A DNA stretch of 50,479 nucleotides from Streptomyces montanisoli (GTDB lineage Bacteria > Actinomycetota > Actinomycetes > Streptomycetales > Streptomycetaceae), in assembly GCF_017813245.1 (NCBI RefSeq), contig NZ_JAGIQL010000037.1, positions 1 to 50,479 of the forward strand, in the 5' to 3' direction. Positions 27,817 to 35,964 of the stretch are shown piece after piece. The translations under genes and the position numbers were made by a program. The notes under the pieces were generated by a model, which was not told the DNA's origin, searched no databases, and was given only the letters and a program-made list of their open reading frames with translations. Every line of letters begins with the position of its first letter. Position 1 is the stretch's first letter.

Positions 27817-28643
27817 GTCTCGTCCCGTACTTTCTCGATGAAGGCCAGCGACTCTCGCGGGCTGAGAGCCTGTGATCGGATGATTCCATAGCGCAGTTCG
27901 AGAACCTGCACGTCTTTGGGGTATGCAAGGACTCGGGTCGTGAGCTGGCCCGCCACGTAACCGTATGTCGAGCCGTCACCGAGTTTCAGCACCTCCAACT
28001 CCCCGCCCATGCCCGCATGGTCCTCCGTCGTCGTGGGCATCACCTGGATCACGACGTTCCTGCGCTGCGCGATGCCCATCAGGTGTTCGAGTTGCTTCCG
28101 CAGAACCATTGTGCCGCCGATCGGGCGTCGTAGCGTGACCTCTTCCAGGACGAAGGTGAGCGTCACCAAGGGGGCCCTGTCCACGATGCGCTGCCGCGCC
28201 ATGCGCGCCCCGACGAACCTCTCCAAGTCGTCAGAGCCCAGCGATGGCCGCCGCATGTCGAACAACGCCCTTGCGTACTCCTCCGTCTGAAGCAGACCGT
28301 GCAAGTTGTGGTTGAGGTAGGCGCCCAACTCGACGGCGTCCGCCTCCAACTTGGCCAGATCGCGGACCTTCTTCGGGTACCGCGCCTCTCGCACGTCCCT
28401 CTTCATCGCCGCGATCTTGCCGCTGGCGCCGAGGACTTCGTCCGCCATGTCGAGGTACTCCGGACGCGGGATGCGTTTGCCCGCCTCCACCTTGTAGACG
28501 AGGTTCTCGCCGTACCCGATCGCCACGCCGAACTCCTTCGGCCTGAGACCCGCGCTCTCCCGCCACAGCTTCAACTGACGTCCGACAGCGGCGATCACCG
28601 CGCCTGACTCGTCGTCGTCCGGGTCGATCGACCCGTCGTGCAT
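27813..28643 (-). CDS. XRE-family regulator with DUF5753
   Basis: 276 residues. N-terminal helix-turn-helix (about 15-75: VGRQLKLWRESAGLRPKEFG, YGENLVYKVEAGKRIPRPEY). The rest is the DUF5753 sensor domain: VELGAYLNHNLHGLLQTEEY, ARALFDMRRPSL, RQRIVDRAPLVTLTFVLEEV, TLRRPIGG and the C-terminal YGIIRSQALSPRESLAFIEK. The start MHDGSID is chosen for the AGGAAG about 9 bases upstream; a longer open frame of 20 codons lacks similarity. WhiJ-like regulator of the DUF397 pair; such pairs are numerous in Streptomyces and control development and secondary metabolism. The target here is unknown. Confidence 0.92.
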   Translation of the reverse strand: MHDGSIDPDDDESGAVIAAVGRQLKLWRESAGLRPKEFGVAIGYGENLVYKVEAGKRIPRPEYLDMADEVLGASGKIAAMKRDVREARYPKKVRDLAKLEADAVELGAYLNHNLHGLLQTEEYARALFDMRRPSLGSDDLERFVGARMARQRIVDRAPLVTLTFVLEEVTLRRPIGGTMVLRKQLEHLMGIAQRRNVVIQVMPTTTEDHAGMGGELEVLKLGDGSTYGYVAGQLTTRVLAYPKDVQVLELRYGIIRSQALSPRESLAFIEKVRDET

Positions 28644-28787
28644 GTCCGCTTCTTCCTGCACCGCACACCCACTCGCCTCGTCGGGACGAACACGTCGCTT
28701 CACAGGTTACGCACGGATGGCTACCAAGAGTGATGGCACTGCGAATGACCACCTCTCACGGGTCAGCCCGGCCTGCCACTGTTGCCG

Positions 28788-28794
28788 TTAGCGT
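28788..28794 (+). promoter_or_regulatory. possible -10 of leaderless DUF192 transcript
   Basis: TTAGCGT (28788-28794) ends 6 bases before the ATG of the DUF192 gene, which has no ribosome-binding site, so a leaderless transcript is plausible. Confidence 0.35.
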
Positions 28795-28800
28795 GGCCGC

Positions 28801-29175
28801 ATGGGCGGATGGCGGGACGGCAGAGGGACGTTGACCGTGGAGACGGGCTCGGAGCCCGGGCGGCCCGTGGCTGTGGAGATCGCCGCCTCTTACCGCACAC
28901 GGCGGCGCGGGCTGCTCGGGCGGGACGGGATCGACGGAGCGCTGCTGCTGACGCCGTGCGGAAGTGTGCACACCTTCGGAATGCGGTTCGCCATCGACGT
29001 GGCCTATCTCGACCGCCGCATGCGGGTATTGGGGACGCAGACACTGCACCCCGGCAGGCTGCCACTACCGAGGCTCAGGGCCCGGCATGTGCTGGAGGCG
29101 GAGGCGGGCGCCATGGCCGAGTGGGGCCTGCGGGTGGGCGTCACGGTGCGGATCGAGCCCGAACAGCCCGCCTGA
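28801..29175 (+). CDS. DUF192 protein
   Basis: 124 residues. Conserved DUF192 features: VEIAASYRTRRRGLLGRDGI, GALLLTPCGSVHTFGMRFAI with the TxGMRFxI core, DVAYLDRRMRVL and ARHVLEAEAGAMAEWGLRVG. Most members are secreted or periplasmic, but no signal peptide is seen here. Function is unknown. In many actinobacteria DUF192 genes sit near Flp/Tad pilus genes (my recollection), and here it is 1.3 kb from the prepilin peptidase gene, separated by the DUF397 pair. Confidence 0.85.
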   Translation: MGGWRDGRGTLTVETGSEPGRPVAVEIAASYRTRRRGLLGRDGIDGALLLTPCGSVHTFGMRFAIDVAYLDRRMRVLGTQTLHPGRLPLPRLRARHVLEAEAGAMAEWGLRVGVTVRIEPEQPA

Positions 29176-29529
29176 CGCGCCGTCGGGCCATGCGGGCCGC
29201 CTGCCTCGCGTGTGGCACTCGGATCTCGGGGCTTGGGGCTCGGGTTATGAGCGGACGGTGCGCGGCCAGGCCGTGTGACCTGCGGGTTCGCCGTCCCCTC
29301 GACCGCCCGGAGCTCAAGCGGCGATCTTCGAGCGATGCTTGTGAGGATCGGTTGGGTTGTTTGACCCACCCACCACCCCTCCCCACCCACCTGTGGTGTT
29401 GACTTTCCGCGATCGGCTTGCCACAGGGCGTGACGGCACATTAGCTTGCTTCAGACAAACTTCAGCCCCCACCAGGCGCTAGCAACACCTGTGGGGGCCT
29501 GACCACGAAGATCGAGAAAGGCCGATCCC
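29176..29529 (+). other. intergenic region and leader with hairpin
   Basis: About 350 bases with lower GC than the neighbours and no credible gene. TTGACT at 29398 could be a -35 box. A hairpin, CCCCCAC-C-AGG with CCTGTGGGGG (about 29466-29496, one bulged base), lies 35 bases before the next start codon. A pyrimidine-rich run (29369-29391) precedes it. It is probably the promoter and leader of the following HTH gene. Confidence 0.45.
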
Positions 29530-30534
29530 ATGGCTGAAGCGAAGCTTAGTGCTGCCCCGCCTCCTCCGCACGTCCCTCAGCACCCGATGGCGAGTCCCGG
29601 GTACGGCAAGCGAACCGCGCCTGGTCAACGGGCGCGTTCCCGTGACGACTTCCGTGGCCTGCCGCGCCGCGAGGCCGAGATCGCCGCGTTCATCGACCGT
29701 CTGCCCGAAGGTGCTGACATCTCGGTGAAGATGCTGGCGAAGGTCATGAACTACGGCCAGTGCGCGCTCAGTACGGCCCTCACACGCATCCAGCGCGCCG
29801 GGCACCTGCGGCGTGGCCGCGAGCAGTTCGTAGGCCCCGACGGTGCGCGCTGGGTGACCCGCACGTACTTCTCGCGCACCGCGCGCGAGGACGCGTGGTG
29901 GGAAGCGTTCACCGCCGGTGAGGTGAAGCAGGACGAGGGGCGGTCGGTGTCCTCCGATCCTCCGGTGATTGCGGAAGCCACGGCCATCGCCGTCGCAGCC
30001 GCCCCTGCGGAGGATGCGCCAACCGTCGCCGCCGTACCTCCCGAAGCCGTGGGTGTGGAGCTGTCACCCGCCTACTTGGTCCTCGCCTCGGTGGGCCGTG
30101 CGCATCCCGCCATGGGGCTGTCCGCCCAGGAGTGCGTTGACCTGGAGCCGCTCGCGGCCGAGTGGCTCAGGCGAGGCGCGAGCCAGGAGCAGGTCCTCTG
30201 CGCCCTCACGAGTGGGCTGCCCGCGACGGGGGTGGCGCGCCCCGGTTCGTTCGCCCGCTCGCGCCTCACCAGGCGGCTGCCGCCCGAGATCGCACCGCCC
30301 TCCGATGGTGACGTGCCAGAGTCGGGGGCGGGGCGCGAGCGCATGGCACTGCGCATCCTGGAGTGTTCCCGCTGCGGGACGCCGCGTTCGGCGGCGGCGC
30401 TGAGCGGTGGTGAGTGCCCGGCGTGCCGTGGCCTGCACCCCGTACCACCAGCCCTCGCACCGGAGGACGTGTCCAGGTACGCGGCGGACATCCGTGCCCG
30501 TACGCGCGAGGCCGGGCCCGGCGTCCAGCACTGA
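29530..30534 (+). CDS. winged-helix protein with C-terminal zinc ribbon
   Basis: 334 residues. Residues 40-115 look like a winged helix (REAEIAAFIDRLPEGADISV, MLAKVMNYGQCALSTALTRI, QRAGHLRRGREQFVG) followed by an aromatic/basic wing. Residues 145-185 are an Ala/Pro/Glu-rich linker. The C-terminal third has ALTSGLPATGVARPGSFARS and then two CxxC pairs (CSRCGTP and CPACRG, about 280-300), a zinc ribbon. This architecture is common in Streptomyces accessory DNA and annotated as MarR-like or helix-turn-helix protein; its role is unknown, and a replication or mobile-element link is possible. GAGAAAGG is 8 bases upstream of the ATG. Confidence 0.7.
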   Translation: MAEAKLSAAPPPPHVPQHPMASPGYGKRTAPGQRARSRDDFRGLPRREAEIAAFIDRLPEGADISVKMLAKVMNYGQCALSTALTRIQRAGHLRRGREQFVGPDGARWVTRTYFSRTAREDAWWEAFTAGEVKQDEGRSVSSDPPVIAEATAIAVAAAPAEDAPTVAAVPPEAVGVELSPAYLVLASVGRAHPAMGLSAQECVDLEPLAAEWLRRGASQEQVLCALTSGLPATGVARPGSFARSRLTRRLPPEIAPPSDGDVPESGAGRERMALRILECSRCGTPRSAAALSGGECPACRGLHPVPPALAPEDVSRYAADIRARTREAGPGVQH

Positions 30535-30570
30535 CGCGGACTACGCCTGATGGGCGGTCGCCCCGACGTC

Positions 30571-30960
30571 TCAGGCCGCGAGCGCGGCCGCGGTGGCGCC
30601 CGCGAAGACCTCCGGATTGTCCAGCATGATGTTGTGTCCGCAGTCCGGAATCGCGACGACGGACACGCCGGCCTCGGTGAGAACCTGGGCGCCCGGGAGC
30701 GGGCCGTCGGCCTCGGGCAGCAGGTAGGTGCGGGAAATCGGCGAGTGCAGCAAGAGCTCACTTATGGTGGGGACCGTGCCGCGGACGAGGTGGACCGCAC
30801 TGCGGTGCAGCGCCTCACGGCCGGCCAGGCGCATCGTGGACCACCAATGGGAGCCGGCCCGGTCACGGACCTCATCCCATCCGCCCCCGCCAGGAACTCC
30901 CGCTCGAAATAGGAAGCGATGTCGCTGCTGCCTCCCGTGATCGGCGTGGGCGGGAGCGGG
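30571..30960 (-). pseudogene. broken alpha/beta hydrolase, C-terminal part
   Basis: The C-terminal half of an alpha/beta hydrolase is readable: SELLLHSPISRTYLLPEADG, LTEAGVSVVAIPDCGHNIML (with the catalytic His) and DNPEVFAGATAAALAA. Upstream homologous sequence (SSDIASYFEREFLAGAD) is in another frame; the shift lies near 30870, in GGATGGGATGAGG. The nucleophile Ser and N-terminal half are missing. So the gene is frameshifted and truncated. A sequencing error could explain the shift but not the lost half. Confidence 0.65.
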
Positions 30961-31105
30961 TTCGGCTGTGGAGCGAGCAGTTGGACCTGGTCACCAAGAG
31001 CGGCGCCGACCTGGATGCGGGCGCGATGCGGCGGGCGAACCAGGTGCGGGCGACCTACACGAGGACAGGAGGAATGAGAGCCAGCGGGTTCAGCCAACCG
31101 CGGCT

Positions 31106-31534
31106 TCACGGACGAATGATGGCTTGCTCAAGCAAGTCATGAAGGACGCGCTGCTGCTGCGGTGTGAGGCCGCCCAGCGGTGAGTCCTGGGCGAGCAGTT
31201 CGAGGAGCTGTTCACGGAGGGAACCGCCCTCGGCTGTGAGGACGAGTTGCTTGGCGCGGCGATCGGTGGGGTGCGCGCGCCGTTCGACCAGGCCCTGTTT
31301 CTCAAGCTTGTCGATGACGAAGGTGGTGTTGGAGGGCTCGCAGCTCATGCGTTCGGCGAGCTCTCGCATGGTCATCGGCCCGGTCATCTCCCGCAGCGCG
31401 GTTGCCTGGGCCGCGGTGAGGCCCAGCGCAACGGCGCGTCCGCGTACATGATCGGCGATCTGCTGGGCCAGTCCGTTCACCAGGCCACACACCTCTCGCT
31501 CGGCGATGGCCTGCGGCTCGGGGAGCTTCGTCAT
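31106..31534 (-). CDS. MarR-family regulator
   Basis: 142 residues starting MTKLPEPQAIAEREVC; upstream in-frame codons fall in the AT-rich operator region. Winged helix: LTAAQATALREMTGPMTMRE, LAERMSCEPSNTTFVIDKLE, KQGLVERRAHPTDRRAKQLV (wing with the conserved DxR). Dimer helices at both ends. Divergent from the metallo-beta-lactamase-fold gene, which it probably represses through the AT-rich intergenic site. Confidence 0.92.
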   Translation of the reverse strand: MTKLPEPQAIAEREVCGLVNGLAQQIADHVRGRAVALGLTAAQATALREMTGPMTMRELAERMSCEPSNTTFVIDKLEKQGLVERRAHPTDRRAKQLVLTAEGGSLREQLLELLAQDSPLGGLTPQQQRVLHDLLEQAIIRP

Positions 31535-31561
31535 GCAACCCACCCTACCAAATCCATCAAG

Positions 31562-31605
31562 CCATAACATTTTAAGCTTGCATGATTCTAATTTGATGCT
31601 TATGG
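31562..31605. promoter_or_regulatory. AT-rich MarR-type operator region
   Basis: The 31550-31610 stretch is far more AT-rich than the rest of the window. It has inverted CCATAA (31562-31567) and TTATGG (31600-31605), extended as CCATAA-CAT and CCATAAGCAT on the two strands, between the divergent start codons. It is a likely binding site for the adjacent MarR protein and the shared promoter region. Confidence 0.5.
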
Positions 31606-31668
31606 TCAAGTCGTCGGCGCCCACTCGATGTCGGCGACGACCCGATACCGAAGAAGGAGCGAGGGACC

Positions 31669-32556
31669 ATGGCGTATCCCGCGGTTGAGCAGGGCGAGCG
31701 GCTGAACCGGCCGGCGGGTATCCGCTCGGTACGGCTGGGCGACATAAGGGTGTCCTACGTACCGGACGGGGCGGTGCAGCTCAAGCCGCGCGCTATGTTC
31801 CCCGACACCACCAGCGAGGTGTGGGCCGCCCGACCCGAGTTCTTGGGCGAGTGCGGCAACCTGGTGGCGAGCATCGGTGGCCTGCTGGTGGAGAACGGCG
31901 ACCGCGCACTGCTGATCGACGCGGGGTTCGGGCCGCAGTCCTGGCCGCCCGAGGCGGACGGGCCGCGCGGCGCGATCCATGGGGGTGCGGTCCTGGACAG
32001 CCTGGCAAAAATCGGCCGTAGGCCCGAGGAGATCGAGGCGGTGGCCTTCACTCACCTGCACCCCGATCACGTCGGCTGGGCCTGGCATCCTGCCCCGGGT
32101 GGTGACCAGCTCGCGTTCACCCATGCCCACTACTTGGTGTCCGAACCGGAATGGGCCCAGCACAATTTGCTGGAGGCGCAGGGCATGGCCAAGGAGATCG
32201 CCGGTCTGGCCCCGCGCGTCCGCACGGTGGCGGACGGGCAGGAGATCTTCCCGGGAGTACGTATGCGGATCACCGCCGGTCACACGTCCGGACATGCTGA
32301 ATACGTCATCGCATCGGGCAAGCAGCGGCTGATCGCCTTCGGCGACGCCATGCACTCACCGATCCAGGTCGAGCACCCCGCATGGTCCTCGGCCTTCGAC
32401 CACGACCCCATCCGGTCCGCCACCCATCGCCGACGTCTCGTAGCCGAGCTGGGAGAGCCCGACACGATCGGCTTCGGCAACCACTTCGCGGACGTGGTGT
32501 TCGGACATGTCCGGCGGGACGGCGATGGACCCGCCTGGCGTCCCCTGGACGCCTGA
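31669..32556 (+). CDS. MBL-fold metallo-hydrolase
   Basis: 295 residues. The HxHxDH metal motif is THLHPDHVGW (H129, H131, D133, H134); a further metal His is in ITAGHTSGHAEY, the bridging Asp in LIAFGDAMHSP, and a late His in GFGNHFADVVFGH. The arrangement resembles lactonase-type or quorum-quenching hydrolases (AttM/AiiA group), but the substrate cannot be told. No signal peptide. The ATG has AGGAGCGAGGGACC upstream. Divergent from and probably controlled by the MarR gene. Confidence 0.9.
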   Translation: MAYPAVEQGERLNRPAGIRSVRLGDIRVSYVPDGAVQLKPRAMFPDTTSEVWAARPEFLGECGNLVASIGGLLVENGDRALLIDAGFGPQSWPPEADGPRGAIHGGAVLDSLAKIGRRPEEIEAVAFTHLHPDHVGWAWHPAPGGDQLAFTHAHYLVSEPEWAQHNLLEAQGMAKEIAGLAPRVRTVADGQEIFPGVRMRITAGHTSGHAEYVIASGKQRLIAFGDAMHSPIQVEHPAWSSAFDHDPIRSATHRRRLVAELGEPDTIGFGNHFADVVFGHVRRDGDGPAWRPLDA

Positions 32557-32796
32557 CCGCCGGGCGACGAGGGATGACGACGGATGACGATGGCGTACGG
32601 GCCCATCACGAAGTGGCCCACCAGATACTGGCCGGGCTACGCCGCTACAGCAGTGGGCCGGCCCACCACCAAGCGGATGGCCGCACGCCTGCTCACACCC
32701 GTGGTGCTCGCCGGCGCCGCGGGTGGCTCCCGGCGCTGGTTCCGCAGGTGGTGCAATGCCGTGGCCCACGCCGCCCCGCGCGGTCAGAATGGCCGG

Positions 32797-33693
32797 ATGC
32801 GCCGCATCGTCGTCATTGACGCTCCGTCCAACCTCGGCCTCCGACCGCCCGCCGAAGGAACCGTGCCCGGGTGCTACAAGCTGGCAGGCGCGCTGCGCGA
32901 GCAGAGGCTGGTGCAACGGCTCGGGGCGTACGAGGGGGGAGTCGTTGTGCCGCCCCGCTACGACCGCGGCGGTTGGAGGGAGGGCGACGGCGTGTTCAAC
33001 GCTGCCGCGATCGCCACGTACACCTGCAAGCTCGCCGACCGCATCGAGCACCACATCCGGGCAGGGGCCTTCCCGATCGTCCTGGGCGGGGACTGTTCCA
33101 TCCAGCTCGGCGCCTCGCTCGCCCTCCGCCGCATCGGGCGATACGGACTCGCCGTCATCGACGGATCGGCGGACTTCCGGCACCCCGGGAACTCCGACCG
33201 TATCGGTGCCGCGGGTGGCGAAGAGCTGGCCATCGCTACCGGCCGCGGCCAGGTCGACCTGACGGATCTCGAAGGGCTGCAGCCGTATATCAGAGACGAG
33301 GACGTGCGGGTCTTCGGAATCCGGGACTACGACGCGGAGCGGACCGAGCTCACGGAGTTGAAGATCCCGAACGCGACGGTCGGGGAGATCCGGGAGCGGG
33401 GCGCCGAGGAACTGGGGGGCGCGGTTCTGCAGACTCTTGAAGTGCCCGTGACCGAGGGGTTCTGGGTGCATCTGGACGCCGACGTGCTGGACCCGTCCGT
33501 CATGCCCGCCGTCGACAGCCCCGACCCCGGCGGGCTCCTGCCCGACGAACTCGTCCCGCTGCTACGGACCTTGGTGCGGTCGGAACGGTGCGTAGGCTTC
33601 AACCTCACCATCTACGACCCCGACCTCGACCCCGACGGCTCCTGCGCGGCCCTCCTCGCCGACCTCCTCCAGACGGCCTTCACCCACCCCTGA
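32797..33693 (+). CDS. arginase-fold protein with lost metal ligands
   Basis: 298 residues of the arginase/agmatinase superfamily. The start at MRRIVVIDAPSNLG matches the family beta-1 strand; the longer upstream frame has no similarity, and 32557-32796 shows no other gene. Family blocks are in order: FPIVLGGDCSIQLGASLALR, LAVIDGSADFRHPGNSDRIG, VHLDADVLDPSVMPAVDSPD and FNLTIYDPDLDPDGSC. Active ureohydrolases have GGDHS and DAHxD; here they are GGDCS (C100) and DGSAD (S124), so both histidine ligands are replaced while D122, D126 and the later Asp pair remain. Likely altered metal binding or a non-catalytic role. Downstream of the metallo-hydrolase by 240 bases. Confidence 0.85.
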   Translation: MRRIVVIDAPSNLGLRPPAEGTVPGCYKLAGALREQRLVQRLGAYEGGVVVPPRYDRGGWREGDGVFNAAAIATYTCKLADRIEHHIRAGAFPIVLGGDCSIQLGASLALRRIGRYGLAVIDGSADFRHPGNSDRIGAAGGEELAIATGRGQVDLTDLEGLQPYIRDEDVRVFGIRDYDAERTELTELKIPNATVGEIRERGAEELGGAVLQTLEVPVTEGFWVHLDADVLDPSVMPAVDSPDPGGLLPDELVPLLRTLVRSERCVGFNLTIYDPDLDPDGSCAALLADLLQTAFTHP

Positions 33694-34320
33694 CCGGCAG
33701 CGGGTCTGATCAGCAGGTCCATGACCATGTGCCGTCGATATCGAGGGCGGCGGCCCGTGCGAGGGTGCGAGATTGCCGTATCGGCCCTGTTCTCGTGTAG
33801 CTACAGTCAGCTGTTTTGTAGCGCTGAGCAACCACCTGGCAACGGTTGCGTTCTTCTGGTCTCCCCTGACCCCGTCTCACGACGCTGCGGTGATCCAACC
33901 GATTGGGCGAGGAAGCACGGGTGCAGAGGGCCGCGCCCCGGGCGAGTAGGGACGCGTACAGCTCGGTACGGAACGCCGTCACCGCCGCGAACACGTCTCG
34001 TTGGACCCAGTGCTCGACCTGTTCCATGATCCGGCCTCCACCGCCGCGCCACTCCTTCCCGCAGGATCAGACCACAGGCCCACGGACATGCCGTGAACAG
34101 GAGAAAACCCGAACAAGTTCGAGCCCCGTTCGGCGGCGGACCAAAAACGGCAAACCAAGCGTAGATCGCCGCCCTCTGTCGCAGCACTCCGCACGACATC
34201 CCGTCGACTTTGCCGGCTCTTTACAACGTGGTGTGACGCTGCCTCGTCTCTCCTCTCGATCTCCCGCCCAGCCCGCCGGCCGAGGCCGCTGCGGGTGGGC
34301 CGAACGAAAGAGAGCGATTC
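33694..34320. other. intergenic remnant DNA
   Basis: About 630 bases with mixed base composition and no intact gene. It contains the probable transposase scrap listed separately and, at its right end, the promoter region of the surface-protein gene (GAAAGAGAG just before its ATG). The rest resembles decayed coding DNA on the - strand without recognisable family. Confidence 0.5.
33930..34027 (-). pseudogene. probable transposase N-terminal fragment
   Basis: About 31 residues reading MEQVEHWVQRDVFAAVTAFR then TELYASLLARG resemble the start of an IS701-like transposase family common in Streptomyces. The similarity stops after LARGAAL and the following frame is unrelated, so only a fragment of the 5' end remains. 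No inverted repeats were found. The assignment rests on memory of the family. Confidence 0.4.
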
Positions 34321-34719
34321 ATGCGCCGAACTGTCCTCAGCGCCACGGCACTCGCGTGCGCCGCCGTGGTCGCGGGTGCCGTGCCCGCGTTTGCCGATGG
34401 GGCGAGCCCCGTACCCAGCCGTGCGTCGCACACGAGCCCGACGAAGGCGGCGACCCCCGCGCCCGCGCGGCAGTCACCGTCGAGCCGGGCTGCCGCCACC
34501 AAGGCACCGAGCGCTGTACCCAGCGCCGCGCCCACCCGTGACTCGCGGCGTGGCCAGGTCTCCGTCGTGCCGAAGGGCGCGGCCGACACCGGAGTGGTGG
34601 CGTCCTCCGCGCACTCCGCGAGCCAGGGCGGGCTTGTCGGCGGGGGCGCGGCCGCCGCGTTCGCCGTCGGGGGCGCCGCCGTCTTCGTCGTGCGCCGCCG
34701 GAGGGCGACCGGGGCATGA
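34321..34719 (+). CDS. small cell-surface protein, likely sortase substrate
   Basis: 132 residues. Signal peptide 1-26 (MRRTVLSATALACAAVVAGA, cleavage near AFA-DG). Residues 27-85 are Ser/Thr/Pro/Ala-rich, a wall-spanning stalk. The C-terminus has AADTG (87-91), then a Ser/Gly linker, a hydrophobic helix (about 105-124) and the basic stop RRRR (125-128). This is the layout of a sortase substrate, but the motif is AADTG rather than LPxTG or LAxTG and lies 14 residues from the helix. The stop codon overlaps the start of the sortase gene (ATGA), so they are translated together. Confidence 0.75.
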   Translation: MRRTVLSATALACAAVVAGAVPAFADGASPVPSRASHTSPTKAATPAPARQSPSSRAAATKAPSAVPSAAPTRDSRRGQVSVVPKGAADTGVVASSAHSASQGGLVGGGAAAAFAVGGAAVFVVRRRRATGA

Positions 34720-35357
34720 CGCTGCCCTCAGGGCCCGCCAGGCGCGCGTTCGCCGCCGCGGCCCTGGCGTCGGTGCTCGTGGCCGGCGGGGCCGTCGGCT
34801 GCGGGGCCCCGGCGCCGGGGCATCGTGTCACCGCGGGGCACTCGGCGAGCGCGCCGGCCCCGGCCGGACGGGCGACGACCGCGACCGTGCACGCGCTCGC
34901 GCGTTCCGTGCCCGTGCGGTTGGAGATACCGTCCATCGGCGTCGACACGCCCGTCATGCGTCTTGGACTCGCCGCGGACGGCACCGTCCAGGTGCCGCCG
35001 ATCACGTCGCACGACCGGGCCGGCTGGTACCGGAACTCGCCGACGCCCGGCCAGGTCGGGCCGTCGGTGATCCTCGCCCACGTCACGGTCGGCGCGTATG
35101 GGGACGGCGTCTTCCGCCACCTCGCGCAGGTGCACGAGGGCGACAGGATCGTCGCACGCCTGGAGGACGGCAAGGACGCGGTGTTCGCCGCGCGCTCCGT
35201 GCGGACGGTCGCCAAGTCGCGGTTTCCGACCGACGCCGTGTACGGGGACGTCGACCGCCCCGAGCTGCGGCTCATCACCTGCGGCGGCCCGCGCAGCGGT
35301 GACGGATACCGCGACAACGTGATCGTCTTCGCCGATCTGGTGCCGACCGCTTCCTGA
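34716..35357 (+). CDS. class F sortase
   Basis: 213 residues. An N-terminal signal or anchor segment (about 8-29) with a Cys at 29 (VAGGAVGCG, lipobox-like) leads to the sortase barrel. Catalytic residues: His122 in VILAHVTVGAYGDG, Cys189 in LRLITCGGPR and Arg199 in GDGYRDNVIVFA. Other family blocks are VRLEIPSIGVDTPVMRLGL and VQVPPITSHDRAGWYRNSPT. Class F sortases attach surface proteins to the cell wall in actinobacteria. The gene overlaps its upstream neighbour by 4 bases, suggesting a dedicated enzyme-substrate pair. Confidence 0.9.
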   Translation: MTLPSGPARRAFAAAALASVLVAGGAVGCGAPAPGHRVTAGHSASAPAPAGRATTATVHALARSVPVRLEIPSIGVDTPVMRLGLAADGTVQVPPITSHDRAGWYRNSPTPGQVGPSVILAHVTVGAYGDGVFRHLAQVHEGDRIVARLEDGKDAVFAARSVRTVAKSRFPTDAVYGDVDRPELRLITCGGPRSGDGYRDNVIVFADLVPTAS

Positions 35358-35472
35358 GGCGCGGGCCGCCGGTGTCCGTTTCCGGGCCAGGGAACGGGCA
35401 CCGGTCGGCCCGGCTCTTCCCCCGAGAGCCCCACGAGCACGACCGAGCCGTCCCCACCGACTCTGGAGAACG

Positions 35473-35964
35473 TTGAAACGGTCCCGCGAGAAGGCCGCGT
35501 CCGAGCTGTTCGCCGCCCTCTACCCGCGCCTCGCCGGCTGGTGCACGCGTCTCGTCGACGACGACGAGACGGCCCACGAGATCGCCTCGGAGGCGTTCAC
35601 CCGGCTCTGGGCGCGATGGACGGCGGTGGCGGAGCCGCGCGGGTTCCTCTACGTCACCGCGGCCAACCTGGTACGTGACCACTGGCGCAAGCTGGAGCGC
35701 GAGCGCAGGGCCGTGCACCGTGCCACCACCGAGGCCGCCCTGCTGCCGAGCAACGAGCAGGCCGACCCGTCGGTCCGGCTGCTCGTGCAGTCGCTGCCCG
35801 AGCGGCTGCGCGTCCCGATCCTGCTGCACTACTACGCTGACATGCCGATCCTCGAGGTGTCCCGGCTGACAGGACGCAAGGAAGGAACCGTCAAGGCCGA
35901 TCTCCACGCGGCCAGAGAACTGCTCCGCGCCCACCTGAGGAGAAGTCTTGATCACGCACGATGA
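35473..35964 (+). CDS. ECF-like RNA polymerase sigma factor
   Basis: 163 residues starting at TTG. Region 2 spans about 10-75 (ASELFAALYPRLAGWCTRLV, DETAHEIASEAFTRLWARWT, EPRGFLYVTAANLVRDHWRK). Region 4 spans about 105-155 (LVQSLPERLRVPILLHYYAD, MPILEVSRLTGRKEGTVKAD, LHAARELLRAHL). CTGGAGAA precedes the start. A candidate membrane anti-sigma protein overlaps its 3' end by 17 bases. It could control the sortase genes 115 bases upstream, but no promoter match is shown. Confidence 0.9.
   Translation: MKRSREKAASELFAALYPRLAGWCTRLVDDDETAHEIASEAFTRLWARWTAVAEPRGFLYVTAANLVRDHWRKLERERRAVHRATTEAALLPSNEQADPSVRLLVQSLPERLRVPILLHYYADMPILEVSRLTGRKEGTVKADLHAARELLRAHLRRSLDHAR

Noticed and set aside
32584..32796. 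N-terminal extension of the arginase-fold gene
   Set aside because: The 71 extra codons show no family similarity, and the fold's first strand begins at the ATG at 32797.
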